64,000 nucleotides of DNA from Paracoccus pantotrophus (GTDB lineage: Bacteria > Pseudomonadota > Alphaproteobacteria > Rhodobacterales > Rhodobacteraceae): NCBI RefSeq assembly GCF_008824185.1, contig NZ_CP044423.1, positions 1,005,501 to 1,069,500 on the forward strand, written 5' to 3'. This document shows, one piece after another, positions 1 to 9,558 of this stretch; position 1 is the first letter of the stretch, and every line of letters starts with the position of its first letter. Position numbers and translations under genes: made by a program. The notes under the pieces were generated by a model. The model was not told where the DNA came from. It searched no databases and worked only from the letters and a program-made list of their open reading frames with translations.

Positions 1-1171
1 GCGAGACGCGGTCGAAGACCAGCTCGATCCCCGCCGGCAGAAAGCCGTATGACCGCAGCACGGACCGGGCGCGGCTGACCAGGGCGCGGCGCGGCGGCAT
101 CTCGCGCAGGCCGCCGCGTCCCGGCGCGCCGGGCTCCAGTTCCAGCAGGATATGCCCGTCCGGCCGGCGCTGGAAGCGCAGCGCCCCCCGGCCGGCCGAG
201 ACCGCGTCCTGCGCCTCAAGGCCCGCCAGCGCCGGTCCCAGCCCCAGCCGCGACAACACCGACCGGGCCAGGGCGCGATCCTCGGTCACCGGCACCAGCC
301 GCACGGCGCCGAACTCGGCCGGCGGTTCGGTCAGCGCCGCTTCGCGCTGGTAAAGCGCCCGCGGCGCGTGCCAGCGCCAGGCCCAGCATTGCGTCCCGCC
401 GCGCTGCGCCGCGAAGCGCCGCTCGCCGAACAGCATGGCCAGCGCCGCCTCGCGATCGGGCGCGCAGGCACAGGCGACCGGGCTTTGATCGGGCGCGATG
501 TCCCAGGCGCTGTCCAGCCAGGACTGCGCAAAGGGCTTGCCCATCTGCCAATGGCGCCAGAAATTCGCGCCATAGCGGCCCGAATCCCAGCAGATCGAAT
601 CAAAGCCGAACAGCATCCGCAGCCCGTCATTGGCCCGCGCCCAGCTGTAAAGCGGGCTGAAGCCCCGCCCGACGCGCAGCGACTGGCTGGTGGACCAGAA
701 CAGATAGCGCAGGCTGTCCGTGCCCAGCCGCATGCGTTCCGAGGTCAGGCAGGCGTCGGCCCCGGTCCAGAGCGCCCCCATCGGCAGGTGGAACACCCCG
801 TCATCCTCCATCCGGCCATGGCCGGCGTGATAGAACACCCGCACCGAATCCATGTCCCGGCCCGGCGCATGTTCCATCGCCTGCCGGTCGTAGATCCAGG
901 ATTTCACCGCAGCGTCCCGGCGCCAGAAATCCGGCGTGGCGAACCGGTCCACCACATCCAGGAACCCGCCCGCATCGCGATGCGCGGCATGCAGCGCCCC
1001 GGCGGCGCGATAGGTCTCGACGCTGCAGGCGCCATAGAGCCGGGGGGCGAGGCCGGGCATCTCGGCGGCTTCCGCAGGATCCGCCGCCACCTCCGTTTCC
1101 CGACCCGGCCGGGGGTGCAATTGCTGCATCCCATCGAAGCCGGAATCGGATCGGGAAACGAAATCTTCCAT
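1..1171 (-). CDS. DUF6345-type protein, 3' end beyond window
   Basis: The minus strand is open from an ATG at 1169-1171 to the window edge (390 codons, no stop reached), with AAGGAG about seven bases upstream. Translation shows VFYHAGHG, then LRYLFWSTSQSLRV, then MLFGFDSICWDSGRYG and Trp-rich stretches. I recall this as the DUF6345 pattern; its His-Gly and Ser/Cys-Gln blocks resemble the caspase/legumain fold, but here the Cys position reads Ser (STSQS), so catalysis is doubtful. No signal peptide or membrane segment is visible in the N-terminus. It lies downstream of bhcR on the same strand, behind a likely terminator, so a separate transcript is probable. Function unknown. Confidence 0.7.
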   Translation of the reverse strand, partial: MEDFVSRSDSGFDGMQQLHPRPGRETEVAADPAEAAEMPGLAPRLYGACSVETYRAAGALHAAHRDAGGFLDVVDRFATPDFWRRDAAVKSWIYDRQAMEHAPGRDMDSVRVFYHAGHGRMEDDGVFHLPMGALWTGADACLTSERMRLGTDSLRYLFWSTSQSLRVGRGFSPLYSWARANDGLRMLFGFDSICWDSGRYGANFWRHWQMGKPFAQSWLDSAWDIAPDQSPVACACAPDREAALAMLFGERRFAAQRGGTQCWAWRWHAPRALYQREAALTEPPAEFGAVRLVPVTEDRALARSVLSRLGLGPALAGLEAQDAVSAGRGALRFQRRPDGHILLELEPGAPGRGGLREMPPRRALVSRARSVLRSYGFLPAGIELVFDRVS

Positions 1172-1292
1172 GCCGAAGCTCCTTGCAGGACACGCGCCGG
1201 ATCTTTCGGACCCGGCAGGCGGACGCGGTCACAGGTTGCGTCGAAGCTAGGCCGGGCGGCGTGAACTGAACGTGAATCGATGATTAATGCAC

Positions 1293-1313
1293 AAAAGGCC
1301 GGGAAATCCCGGC
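1293..1313 (-). terminator. likely intrinsic terminator of bhcR
   Basis: Read on the minus strand, a GCCGGG/CCCGGC stem with a four-base loop is followed by CTTTT. It sits about 45 bases past the bhcR stop and before the DUF6345 gene. The U tract is short, so efficiency is uncertain. Confidence 0.5.
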
Positions 1314-1358
1314 ATTCTTCCCAGGAATGAAAGCCCTTCCGGGCCACAATTGGACGAA

Positions 1359-2198
1359 TCAGCCGCTTTCGCCGGCGCGCGAAGCCGGCGCCATGCCCAG
1401 GGAAAGCTCGCGCGCGGCCTCGATCACCGCCTCGGACATGGCTTCGAGCCGCGCATCCGACATGCGCAGGCTCGGCCCCGAGACCGAGATCCCCGCCGCC
1501 GCCTCGCCCGCCAGGTCGAAGATCGGCGCGGCGATGCAGCGCATGCCGGGGGTGCGCTCCTCGTTGTCCAGAGCATAGCCGCGGGCACGGATGCGGGCCA
1601 GGTCGTCCAGAAGCGCCTGCGGGTCGGTCAGGGTCATCTCGGTGAACCGCTCCAGCCGCATCTCGCGGATCATGCGCTTCAGGTCCGCCGGCCGGGCATG
1701 GGCCAGCAGCGCCTTGCCGATCCCCGAGGCATGCAGCGCCGAGCGCGTGCCGGGCGGAAAGAAGGCGCGGATCGTCTCATGCGTCTCGGCCTGGCTCAGG
1801 AACAGCACCGCGTCGCCGTTCAGGATGCCCAGGTTCGCCGTCTCGCCCGTCACCTCCATCAGCCGGCGCAAGAGCGGCCGCGCCCGCTCGACCAGGCCCG
1901 AGCGGCGCATGAAGGCCGAGCCGTGGCGAAAGGCCGTGGGGCCCACATGCCAGGCCTGGGTCTGGCTGTCGCTTTCCGCGACCCCCCGTGCCGCCAGCGT
2001 CACCAGAACCCGGTGTACGGTCGAGGGCGCCATGTCCAGCCGCTGCGCGATCTCGGTCAGGGTCAACCCGCTGGAAACCGCGATCAGGTCGAGGATGTCC
2101 AGCGCCCGGTCCAGCGCCCGGATGCCGCCCGAATCCTCGGCGCCCAAACCGCCGGCACGGCCCCTCGGGCGGCCCCTTTTGCGGATCTGAACCGACAT
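1359..2198 (-). CDS. bhcR: IclR-family regulator of the beta-hydroxyaspartate cycle (BhcR)
   Basis: 279 residues. A winged helix-turn-helix lies at about residues 30-90 (LTLTEIAQRLDMAPSTVHRV), followed by the IclR effector-binding domain ending near residue 265. The start has AAGGA upstream. It is divergent from bhcABCD across a 184-bp AT-rich gap. In Paracoccus denitrificans the equivalent IclR protein is reported to control the bhc operon in response to glyoxylate; that role is transferred here from gene order and sequence type. The N-terminus is basic (KRGRPRGRAGG), usual for DNA-binding tails in this group. Confidence 0.9.
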   Translation of the reverse strand: MSVQIRKRGRPRGRAGGLGAEDSGGIRALDRALDILDLIAVSSGLTLTEIAQRLDMAPSTVHRVLVTLAARGVAESDSQTQAWHVGPTAFRHGSAFMRRSGLVERARPLLRRLMEVTGETANLGILNGDAVLFLSQAETHETIRAFFPPGTRSALHASGIGKALLAHARPADLKRMIREMRLERFTEMTLTDPQALLDDLARIRARGYALDNEERTPGMRCIAAPIFDLAGEAAAGISVSGPSLRMSDARLEAMSEAVIEAARELSLGMAPASRAGESG

Positions 2199-2313
2199 TC
2201 AATTTTTCCTTTCGACAACTTTTTTAATTTCTTGAAAATGACCCCTGGGCTTTGGAAAAGACCAACCAGCTGATTCAACGTCACTTTAAGCCATTTTTCC
2301 GCGATTGCGAAAT

Positions 2314-2328
2314 ATTTTTCAGAAAAAT
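2314..2328. promoter_or_regulatory. perfect palindrome in the bhcR-bhcA intergenic region
   Basis: ATTTTTC-A-GAAAAAT is an exact 7+1+7 inverted repeat, 55 bp before the bhcA start, in the only AT-rich stretch nearby. IclR proteins bind short palindromes with TTTC/GAAA-like arms, so this is a candidate BhcR operator. A second imperfect repeat (TTTCCGC...GCGAAA) lies just upstream. Confidence 0.45.
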
Positions 2329-2382
2329 TGCATCAATGGACAGCAAAACGTAGCTTGGTCCACAAGCGCAGGAGGAATTGCC

Positions 2383-3573
2383 ATGACCAGCCAGAACCCG
2401 ATCTTCATCCCCGGCCCGACCAACATCCCCGAGGAGATGCGCAAGGCCGTCGACATGCCCACCATCGACCACCGCTCGCCGGTGTTCGGCCGGATGCTGC
2501 ATCCGGCGCTTGAGGGCGTGAAGAAAGTCCTCAAGACCACGCAGGCGCAGGTTTTCCTGTTCCCCTCGACTGGCACCGGCGGCTGGGAAACCGCGATCAC
2601 CAACACGCTGTCGCCCGGCGACAAGGTGCTGGCGGCGCGCAACGGCATGTTCAGCCATCGCTGGATCGACATGTGCCAGCGCCACGGGCTCGACGTCACC
2701 TTCGTCGAGACCCCCTGGGGCGAGGGCATCCCCGCCGACCGCTTCGAGGAAATCCTGACCGCCGACAAGGGCCACGAGATCCGCGTCGTGCTGGCCACGC
2801 ATAACGAGACCGCGACCGGGGTGAAATCCGACATCGCCGCCGTCCGCCGCGCGCTGGACGCGGCCAAGCATCCGGCGCTGCTGTTTGTCGATGGCGTTTC
2901 CTCGATCGGCTCGATGGATTTCCGCATGGACGAATGGGGCGTCGACATCGCCGTCACCGGCTCGCAAAAGGGCTTCATGCTGCCGCCGGGCCTGGCCATC
3001 GTCGGCTTCTCGCCCAAGGCGATGGCGGCGGTCGAAAGCGCGCGCCTGCCGCGCACCTTCTTCGACATCCGCGACATGGCGACCGGCTATGCCCGCAACG
3101 GCTATCCCTACACGCCGCCGGTCGGGCTGATCAACGGGCTGAACCTCAGCTGCGAGCGGCTGCTGGCCGAGGGGCTGGAGAACGTCTTCGCCCGCCATCG
3201 CCGCATCGCCGGCGGCGTGCGCGCCGCTGTCGATGCCTGGGGGCTGAAGCTCTGCGCCGTCCGCCCCGAGCTTTACTCGGACAGCGTCAGTGCCATCCGC
3301 GTGCCCGAGGGCTTCGACGCCAACCTGATCGTCAGCCATGCGCTGGAGACCTATGACATGGCCTTCGGCACCGGCCTGGGCCAGGTCGCGGGCAAGGTGT
3401 TCCGCATCGGCCACCTGGGCAGCCTGACCGACGCCATGGCGCTGTCCGGCATCGCCACGGCCGAAATGGTGATGGCCGATCTGGGCCTGCCGATCCGGCT
3501 GGGCTCGGGCGTCGCCGCCGCGCAGGAACATTACCGCCAGACCACCGCCGCCGCGCAGAAGAAAGCCGCCTGA
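2383..3573 (+). CDS. bhcA: aspartate-glyoxylate aminotransferase BhcA
   Basis: 396 residues, class V PLP aminotransferase of the serine-glyoxylate/alanine-glyoxylate type. It transfers the amino group of aspartate to glyoxylate, giving oxaloacetate and glycine, the first step of the beta-hydroxyaspartate cycle. The N-terminal FIPGPTNIPEEMR motif, D170 (FVDGVSS) and PLP lysine K196 (TGSQKGF) are visible. The ATG at 2383 is preceded by AGGAGGA and matches the known BhcA N-terminus (MTSQNPIFIPGPTN); an upstream in-frame ATG is a poorer start. First gene of bhcABCD, probably controlled by BhcR. Confidence 0.96.
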   Translation: MTSQNPIFIPGPTNIPEEMRKAVDMPTIDHRSPVFGRMLHPALEGVKKVLKTTQAQVFLFPSTGTGGWETAITNTLSPGDKVLAARNGMFSHRWIDMCQRHGLDVTFVETPWGEGIPADRFEEILTADKGHEIRVVLATHNETATGVKSDIAAVRRALDAAKHPALLFVDGVSSIGSMDFRMDEWGVDIAVTGSQKGFMLPPGLAIVGFSPKAMAAVESARLPRTFFDIRDMATGYARNGYPYTPPVGLINGLNLSCERLLAEGLENVFARHRRIAGGVRAAVDAWGLKLCAVRPELYSDSVSAIRVPEGFDANLIVSHALETYDMAFGTGLGQVAGKVFRIGHLGSLTDAMALSGIATAEMVMADLGLPIRLGSGVAAAQEHYRQTTAAAQKKAA

Positions 3574-3587
3574 GGATGAAGGACGCC

Positions 3588-4535
3588 ATGTATATCCCGA
3601 CCTATGAGGACATGCTGGCCGCGCATGAGCGGATCAAGCCGCATATCCGCCGCACGCCGATCCGCAGCTCGGACTATCTGAACGAGTTGACCGGCGCGCA
3701 GCTGTTCTTCAAATGCGAGAATTTCCAGGAGCCGGGGGCCTTCAAGGTCCGCGGCGCCACCAATGCGGTCTTCGGCCTTGACGAGGCGCAGGCGGCCAAG
3801 GGCGTCGCCACGCACAGCTCGGGCAACCATGCCTCTTGCCTGTCCTATGCGGCGATGCTGCGCGGCATCCCCTGCAACGTGGTCATGCCGCGCACCGCGC
3901 CGCAGGCCAAGAAGGACACCGTGCGCCGCTATGGCGGCAAGATCACCGAATGCGAGCCCTCGACCTCTTCGCGCGAGGAGACCTTCGCCAAGGTGCAGGC
4001 CGAGACCGGCGGCGATTTCGTCCATCCCTATAACGATCCGCGCGTGATCGCCGGCCAGGGCACCTGCGCCAAGGAACTGATGGAACAGGTGGACGGGCTG
4101 GAAGCGGTCGTGGCCCCTATCGGCGGCGGCGGCATGATCTCGGGCACCTGCCTGACGCTTGCGACGCTGGCGCCCGAGGTCAAGGTGATCGCGGCCGAGC
4201 CCGAGCAGGCCGACGACGCCTATCGCAGCTTCAAGGCCGGCCACATCATCGCCGACGACGCGCCCAAGACCATCGCCGACGGGCTCCTGGTGCCGCTGAA
4301 GGATCTGACCTGGCATTTCGTCAAGAACCACGTCAGCGAAATCTACACCGCCTCGGATGCCGAGATCGTCGATGCGATGAAGCTGATCTGGAAGCACCTG
4401 CGCATCGTGATGGAGCCCAGCAGCGCCGTGCCGCTGGCCACCATCCTGAAGAACCCCGAAGCCTTCGCCGGCAAGCGTGTCGGCATCATCGTCACCGGCG
4501 GCAATGTCGATCTCGACAAGCTGCCGTGGAACTGA
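3588..4535 (+). CDS. bhcB: beta-hydroxyaspartate dehydratase BhcB
   Basis: 315 residues, fold-type II PLP enzyme of the serine/threonine dehydratase group. It converts erythro-3-hydroxyaspartate to iminosuccinate. PLP lysine K53 sits in GAFKVRGAT, SSGNHAS binds substrate or cofactor, and the glycine loop PIGGGGMISG binds phosphate. The start MYIPTYEDML at 3588 is chosen over the ATG at 3576 because AAGGA lies just upstream, whereas 3576 has GAGG abutting the codon. It begins 14 bases after bhcA and is cotranscribed. Confidence 0.95.
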   Translation: MYIPTYEDMLAAHERIKPHIRRTPIRSSDYLNELTGAQLFFKCENFQEPGAFKVRGATNAVFGLDEAQAAKGVATHSSGNHASCLSYAAMLRGIPCNVVMPRTAPQAKKDTVRRYGGKITECEPSTSSREETFAKVQAETGGDFVHPYNDPRVIAGQGTCAKELMEQVDGLEAVVAPIGGGGMISGTCLTLATLAPEVKVIAAEPEQADDAYRSFKAGHIIADDAPKTIADGLLVPLKDLTWHFVKNHVSEIYTASDAEIVDAMKLIWKHLRIVMEPSSAVPLATILKNPEAFAGKRVGIIVTGGNVDLDKLPWN

Positions 4536-4556
4536 ACCCGAATTGAGGAGAGTGCC

Positions 4557-5720
4557 ATGAACGCGAAAACGGATTTCTCCGGCTACGAGGTCGGCTACGA
4601 CATTCCCGCCCTGCCCGGCATGGACGAGAGCGAGATCCAGACGCCCTGCCTGATCCTCGACCTGGACGCGCTGGAGCGCAACGTCAGGAAGATGGGCGAC
4701 TATGCCAAGGCCCACGGCATGCGCCACCGCAGCCACGGCAAGATGCACAAGTCGGTGGACGTGCAGAAGCTGCAGGAGTCGCTGGGCGGCGCCGTCGGCG
4801 TCTGCTGCCAGAAGGTCAGCGAGGCCGAGGTCTTTGCCCGCGGCGGCATCAAGGACGTGCTGGTCACCAACGAGGTGCGCGAGCCGGCCAAGATCGACCG
4901 CCTGGCCCGGCTGCCCAAGCTGGGCGCCACGGTGACGGTCTGCGTCGATGACCTGGCCAATATCGCCGACCTCTCGGCCGCCGCGCAGCGCCACGGCACC
5001 GAGCTCGGCATCTTCGTCGAGATCGATTGCGGCGCCGGCCGCTGCGGCGTGACCACCAAGGAAGCCGTGGTCGAGATCGCCAAGGCCGCCGATGCCGCCC
5101 CGAACCTGACCTTCAAGGGCATCCAGGCCTATCAGGGCGCCATGCAGCACATGGACAGCTTCGAGGACCGCAAGGCCAAACTGGACGCCGCCATCGCCCA
5201 GGTGAAGGAAGCCGTCGACGCGCTGGAGGCCGAGGGGCTCAAGCCCGAATTCGTCTCGGGCGGCGGCACGGGGTCCTATTATTTCGAAAGCAATTCGGGC
5301 GTTTACAACGAATTGCAATGCGGCAGCTACGCCTTCATGGATGCCGATTATGGCCGCATCCACGATGCCGAGGGCAAGCGCATCGACCAGGGCGAATGGG
5401 AGAACGCGCTGTTCATCCTGACCTCGGTGATGAGCCACGCCAAGCCGCATCTGGCGGTGGTCGATGCCGGCCTCAAGGCGCAGTCGGTCGATAGCGGCCT
5501 GCCCTTCGTCTATGGCCGCGACGACGTGAAATACATCAAGTGCAGCGACGAGCACGGCGTGGTCGAGGACAAGGACGGCGTCCTGAAGGTCAACGACAAG
5601 CTGCGGCTGGTGCCGGGCCATTGCGACCCGACCTGCAACGTCCATGACTGGTATGTCGGCGTGCGGAACGGCAAGGTCGAGACGGTCTGGCCGGTCTCGG
5701 CGCGCGGGAAGGGCTACTGA
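4557..5720 (+). CDS. bhcC: 3-hydroxy-D-aspartate aldolase BhcC
   Basis: 387 residues, fold-type III PLP enzyme of the D-threonine aldolase family. It condenses glycine with glyoxylate to beta-hydroxyaspartate, the C2+C2 step of the cycle. The PLP lysine is in RSHGKMHK (K62), with AlaR-type barrel motifs after it and a C-terminal metal-binding PGHCDPTCN segment typical of D-threonine aldolases. The start has GAGGAGA upstream. The stop overlaps the bhcD start (TGATG), indicating coupled translation. Confidence 0.95.
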   Translation: MNAKTDFSGYEVGYDIPALPGMDESEIQTPCLILDLDALERNVRKMGDYAKAHGMRHRSHGKMHKSVDVQKLQESLGGAVGVCCQKVSEAEVFARGGIKDVLVTNEVREPAKIDRLARLPKLGATVTVCVDDLANIADLSAAAQRHGTELGIFVEIDCGAGRCGVTTKEAVVEIAKAADAAPNLTFKGIQAYQGAMQHMDSFEDRKAKLDAAIAQVKEAVDALEAEGLKPEFVSGGGTGSYYFESNSGVYNELQCGSYAFMDADYGRIHDAEGKRIDQGEWENALFILTSVMSHAKPHLAVVDAGLKAQSVDSGLPFVYGRDDVKYIKCSDEHGVVEDKDGVLKVNDKLRLVPGHCDPTCNVHDWYVGVRNGKVETVWPVSARGKGY

Positions 5721-6682
5721 TGCTCGTCGTCGCCGAAAAGGAAATCGCGGGTCTGATGACCCCCGAGGCGGCCTTCGAGGCCATCGAGGCGGTCTTCGCC
5801 TCGATGGCCCGGCGCAAGGCCTACAACTTTCCCGTGGTGCGCGAGGCCATCGGCCATGAGGACGCGCTCTACGGCTTCAAGGGCGGCTTCGACGCCTCGG
5901 CCCTGACGCTGGGGCTGAAGGCCGGCGGCTACTGGCCGAACAACCAGAAGCACAACCTGATCAACCACCAGTCCACCGTGTTCCTGTTCGACCCGGATAC
6001 CGGCCGGGTCTCGGCGGCGGTGGGCGGCAACCTGCTGACGGCGCTGCGCACGGCGGCGGCCTCGGCCGTGTCGATCAAGTATCTGGCGCCCAAGGGCGCC
6101 AAGGTGCTGGGCATGATCGGCGCCGGCCACCAGTCCGCCTTCCAGATGCGGGCGGCGGCCAATGTGCACCGGTTCGAAAAGGTCATCGGCTGGAACCCGC
6201 ATCCCGAGATGCTGTCGCGCCTTGCCGATACCGCGGCCGAACTGGGCCTGCCCTTCGAGGCGGTCGAGCTGGACCGGCTCGGGGCCGAGGCCGATGTGAT
6301 CATCTCGATCACCTCGTCCTTCTCGCCCCTCTTGTTGAACGAGCATGTCAAGGGCCCGACGCATATCGCGGCCATGGGCACCGACACCAAGGGCAAGCAG
6401 GAACTGGACCCGGCGCTGGTCGCGCGCGCCCGGGTCTTCACCGACGAGGTCGCGCAGTCGGTCAGCATCGGCGAATGCCAGCACGCCATCGCCTCGGGCC
6501 TGATCCGCGAGGATCAGATCGGCGAACTCGGCGCCGTCGTCGCGGGCGACGATCCGGGCCGCGGGGATGCCGAGGTCACGATCTTCGACGGCACCGGCGT
6601 CGGGTTGCAGGATCTGGCGGTCGCGCAAAAAGTCCTCGAAATCGCAAAACAAGAAGGACTGGCGCAAGAAGTCGAGATTTAA
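5720..6682 (+). CDS. bhcD: iminosuccinate reductase BhcD
   Basis: 320 residues, ornithine cyclodeaminase/mu-crystallin family. It reduces iminosuccinate to L-aspartate with NAD(P)H, closing the cycle that regenerates the amino donor for BhcA. The Rossmann motif GMIGAGHQSAFQMRA is at about residues 130-145. Overlaps bhcC by one base. The next gene (NCS2 permease) begins only 36 bases downstream with no visible terminator, so the bhc transcript could read into the purine genes. Confidence 0.94.
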   Translation: MLVVAEKEIAGLMTPEAAFEAIEAVFASMARRKAYNFPVVREAIGHEDALYGFKGGFDASALTLGLKAGGYWPNNQKHNLINHQSTVFLFDPDTGRVSAAVGGNLLTALRTAAASAVSIKYLAPKGAKVLGMIGAGHQSAFQMRAAANVHRFEKVIGWNPHPEMLSRLADTAAELGLPFEAVELDRLGAEADVIISITSSFSPLLLNEHVKGPTHIAAMGTDTKGKQELDPALVARARVFTDEVAQSVSIGECQHAIASGLIREDQIGELGAVVAGDDPGRGDAEVTIFDGTGVGLQDLAVAQKVLEIAKQEGLAQEVEI

Positions 6683-6718
6683 CGGATAACGTCCTGAAAC
6701 TAGGGAGGTATAGGACGA

Positions 6719-8200
6719 ATGCAAGCCATCGACACCAGCCCCGGCTTTGACCCGGTCGAGGAGCGCATCGCCGCGCCTCGACTGCTGGCCCTGGGCTTCC
6801 AGCATGTTCTGGTCATGTATGCCGGCGCCATCGCGGTGCCGCTGATCGTGGGCCGCGCCCTGCAGCTTTCGCCGCAGGACGTGGCCTTCCTGATTTCCGC
6901 CGACCTGTTCGTCTGCGGCATCGTCACCATCATCCAGAGCTTTGGCGCCACGCAATGGTTCGGCATCCGCCTGCCGGTGATGATGGGCGTGACCTTCGCC
7001 GCCGTCGGGCCGATGGTCGCCATCGCCTCGTCCAATCCGGGACAGGAGGGGGCGCGGATGATGTTCGGCGCCATCATGGCCGCCGGGCTCATCTCGATCT
7101 TCTTCGCGCCACTGGTCAGCCGGCTGTTGCGCTTTTTCCCCAGCGTCGTCACCGGCACGGTGATCCTGGTGATCGGCGTCAGCCTGATGCCGGTGGGCAT
7201 CAACTGGATCTTCGGCCTGCCGGTCGGCCCGACCGCGCCGCAACTGGTCGATCCCGCCGCCCAGGCCTGGCTGGAGGCCGCCCGCACCGCCGGCGACGTC
7301 CCGGAAAGCGTCAAGCTGATGCCGACCGTGCCCAACCCGGAATACGCCTCGCTGTCGCGCATCCTGATCGGCATCACCGTGCTGGCCGCGATCCTGCTGA
7401 TCGCCCGCTATGCCAGGGGCTTCGTCGCCAATATCGCAGTGCTGCTCGGCATCATCATCGGCGGGCTGCTGGCCGCGGCCATGGGCATGATGCATTTCGA
7501 GGGCATCGCCGAGGCCGCCTGGTTCGCCCCGATCAAGCCGCTGCATTTCGGCATGCCGATCTTTGACCCGGTGATGATCCTGACCATGCTTCTGGTCATG
7601 TTCGTGACCATGATCGAATCGACCGGCATGTTCCTGGCGCTTTCCGACATCTGCGGCCGCCGGATGACGCCCAAGGCGCTGTCGGCCGGGCTGCGCGTGG
7701 ACGGGCTGGGCACCGCGATCGGCGGGCTGTTCAATACCTTCCCCTATACCTCCTTCAGCCAGAATGTCGGGCTGGTCGGCGTGACCGGCGTGCGCTCGCG
7801 CTTCGTCTGCGTGGCGGGCGGCGCGATCATGATCGTGCTGGGCTTGATCCCCAAGATGGGCGCGCTGGTCGAATCGCTGCCGACCACGGTGCTGGGCGGC
7901 GCGGGGCTGGTGATGTTCGGCATGGTCGCCGCGACCGGCATCCGCATCCTCTCGACGGTGGATTTCAAGGGCAACAAGCACAACCTGTTCATCGTCGCCG
8001 TCTCGCTGGGCCTCGGCATGGTGCCGATGATCGCGCCCGATTTCAACCAGTGGTTGCCGCATTCGCTGCACACGTTGATCCATTCCGGCATCCTGCTGGC
8101 CGCTGTGGCCGCAGTTCTGCTGAACTGGTTCTTCAACGGCGCCCCGCATGCCAGCGACGAGGAAATCGCCGCCGCAGCCCACGCCGCCGAGGCGCATTGA
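6719..8200 (+). CDS. NCS2-family purine permease (xanthine/urate type)
   Basis: 493 residues, nucleobase:cation symporter-2 with about 12-14 hydrophobic segments. Family landmarks are QHVLVMYAGAIAVPLIVG near residue 28 and NTFPYTSFSQNVGLV near residue 340 (the Q-N-x-G motif). Members import xanthine, urate or uracil; the purine catabolic genes that follow favour xanthine or urate. A strong GGGAGGTAT lies before the ATG. The stop overlaps the next start (TGATG). Confidence 0.88.
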   Translation: MQAIDTSPGFDPVEERIAAPRLLALGFQHVLVMYAGAIAVPLIVGRALQLSPQDVAFLISADLFVCGIVTIIQSFGATQWFGIRLPVMMGVTFAAVGPMVAIASSNPGQEGARMMFGAIMAAGLISIFFAPLVSRLLRFFPSVVTGTVILVIGVSLMPVGINWIFGLPVGPTAPQLVDPAAQAWLEAARTAGDVPESVKLMPTVPNPEYASLSRILIGITVLAAILLIARYARGFVANIAVLLGIIIGGLLAAAMGMMHFEGIAEAAWFAPIKPLHFGMPIFDPVMILTMLLVMFVTMIESTGMFLALSDICGRRMTPKALSAGLRVDGLGTAIGGLFNTFPYTSFSQNVGLVGVTGVRSRFVCVAGGAIMIVLGLIPKMGALVESLPTTVLGGAGLVMFGMVAATGIRILSTVDFKGNKHNLFIVAVSLGLGMVPMIAPDFNQWLPHSLHTLIHSGILLAAVAAVLLNWFFNGAPHASDEEIAAAAHAAEAH

Positions 8201-9542
8201 TGACGAAACGCCTGCTCATCAGGGGCGCCGAAGTGGTGGTCACCATGGACGGCGCCCGGCGCGAGATCGCAGGCGGGGACATCCTGATCGACGGCGGGGT
8301 CATCTCCGCCGTCGGCCCGGGTCTTTCCGCCGAAGGCGCCGAGATCGTCGAGGCCGGGGGCTGCGTCGTCACCCCCGGCTTCGTTAACACCCATCACCAC
8401 CTGTTCCAGACCCTGACCCGCGCCGTCCCGGCCGCGCAGGATGCGGCGCTGTTCGGCTGGCTGCGCACCCTCTATCCGATCTGGGGCCGCATGACCCCGA
8501 GGACATCCGGCTCTCCACCCGGATCGGCCTGGCCGAACTGGCGCTCTCGGGCTGCACCTGCTCCTCGGACCACCTCTACCTGTTCCCGAACGGGGCGCGG
8601 CTCGACGACAGCATCGAGGCGGCCGCGGAAATCGGCATCCGCTTCACCGCCACCCGCGGCGCCATGTCGATCGGCGAGTCCAAGGGCGGCCTGCCCCCCG
8701 ACGCACTGGTCGAGGACGAGGCCGCGATCCTCAAGGACAGCGAGCGCCTGGTCGCGGCCTTCCACGATCCGAATCCCGGCGCCATGGTGCAGGTGGGTCT
8801 CGCCCCCTGCTCGCCCTTCTCGGTCAGCCGGGAACTCATGCGCGACGCGGCCATCCTCGCCCGCGAAAAGGGCGTGCGGCTGCACACCCACCTGGCGGAA
8901 AACGACGAGGACATCGCCTATTCGCTGGAAAACTTCGGCATGCTGCCCGGCGACTATGCCGAAAGCCTGGGCTGGACCGGTGAGGATGTCTGGCACGCCC
9001 ATTGCGTGAAACTGTCGGAGAAGGAAATCGACCTCTTCGCCCGCACCGGCACCGGGGTCGCGCATTGTCCCTGCTCGAACGCGCGGCTTGCCTCGGGCAT
9101 CGCCCCGGTGCGCCGGATGCGCGACGCGGGCGTGCCGGTGGGCTTGGGCGTCGACGGCTCGGCCAGCAACGATTGCAGCCATCTGGGGCTCGAGGCGCGC
9201 CAGGCCATGCTGGTCGCCCGCCTCAAGGACGGCCCCGCCGCCCTGGGCGCGCGCGAGGCGCTGGAGATCGCCACGCTCGGCGGCGCCCGGGTTCTGGGCC
9301 GCAGCGACATCGGCGCACTCGAGCCCGGCAAACGCGCCGACCTGGTCCTGTGGGACGTCTCGGAGCTGCCGGCCGCCGGAGAATGGGATCCGGTGGCGGC
9401 GCTGGTTTTTTGCGCCCCGATCCGCCCGCGCGCGGTCTATGTGGAAGGTCGCCTCGTGGTGCAGGATCACCGCCTGCTGACCGCCGATGCGAATCGCCTG
9501 AACGAACAGGCCCGCGCCGCCATTGCCCGGCTCGCAGATTGA
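8200..9542 (+). pseudogene. 8-oxoguanine deaminase, single-base frameshift
   Basis: An amidohydrolase of the TRZ/ATZ group. The first frame (8200 to about 8498) has NTHHHLFQTLTRAVPAAQDA and LFGWLRTLYPIW, typical of 8-oxoguanine deaminase, which converts 8-oxoguanine to urate. The rest continues in the -1 frame with LSGCTCSSDHLYLFPNG, HTHLAENDED, HAHCVKLSE and the metal Asp in GVDGSASND. Restoring one C in the run at 8495-8498 (ACCCCGAGG) joins both frames into about 447 residues with every metal ligand present. The lesion may be a sequencing error, since two other genes here carry the same kind. It lies between a purine permease and hydroxyisourate hydrolase. Confidence 0.85.
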
Positions 9543-9558
9543 CAAGGAAAGGAAGACA

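Noticed and set aside
152..1264. 370-codon plus-strand open frame at the window start
   Set aside because: Opposite the DUF6345-type gene; Pro/Arg/Ala-rich with no ribosome site, while the minus strand shows conserved motifs.
3531..8197. Long minus-strand open frames opposite bhcBCD and the NCS2 permease
   Set aside because: Antisense shadows; His/Asp/Ala/Gly-rich with no motif, whereas the plus strand encodes clear families.
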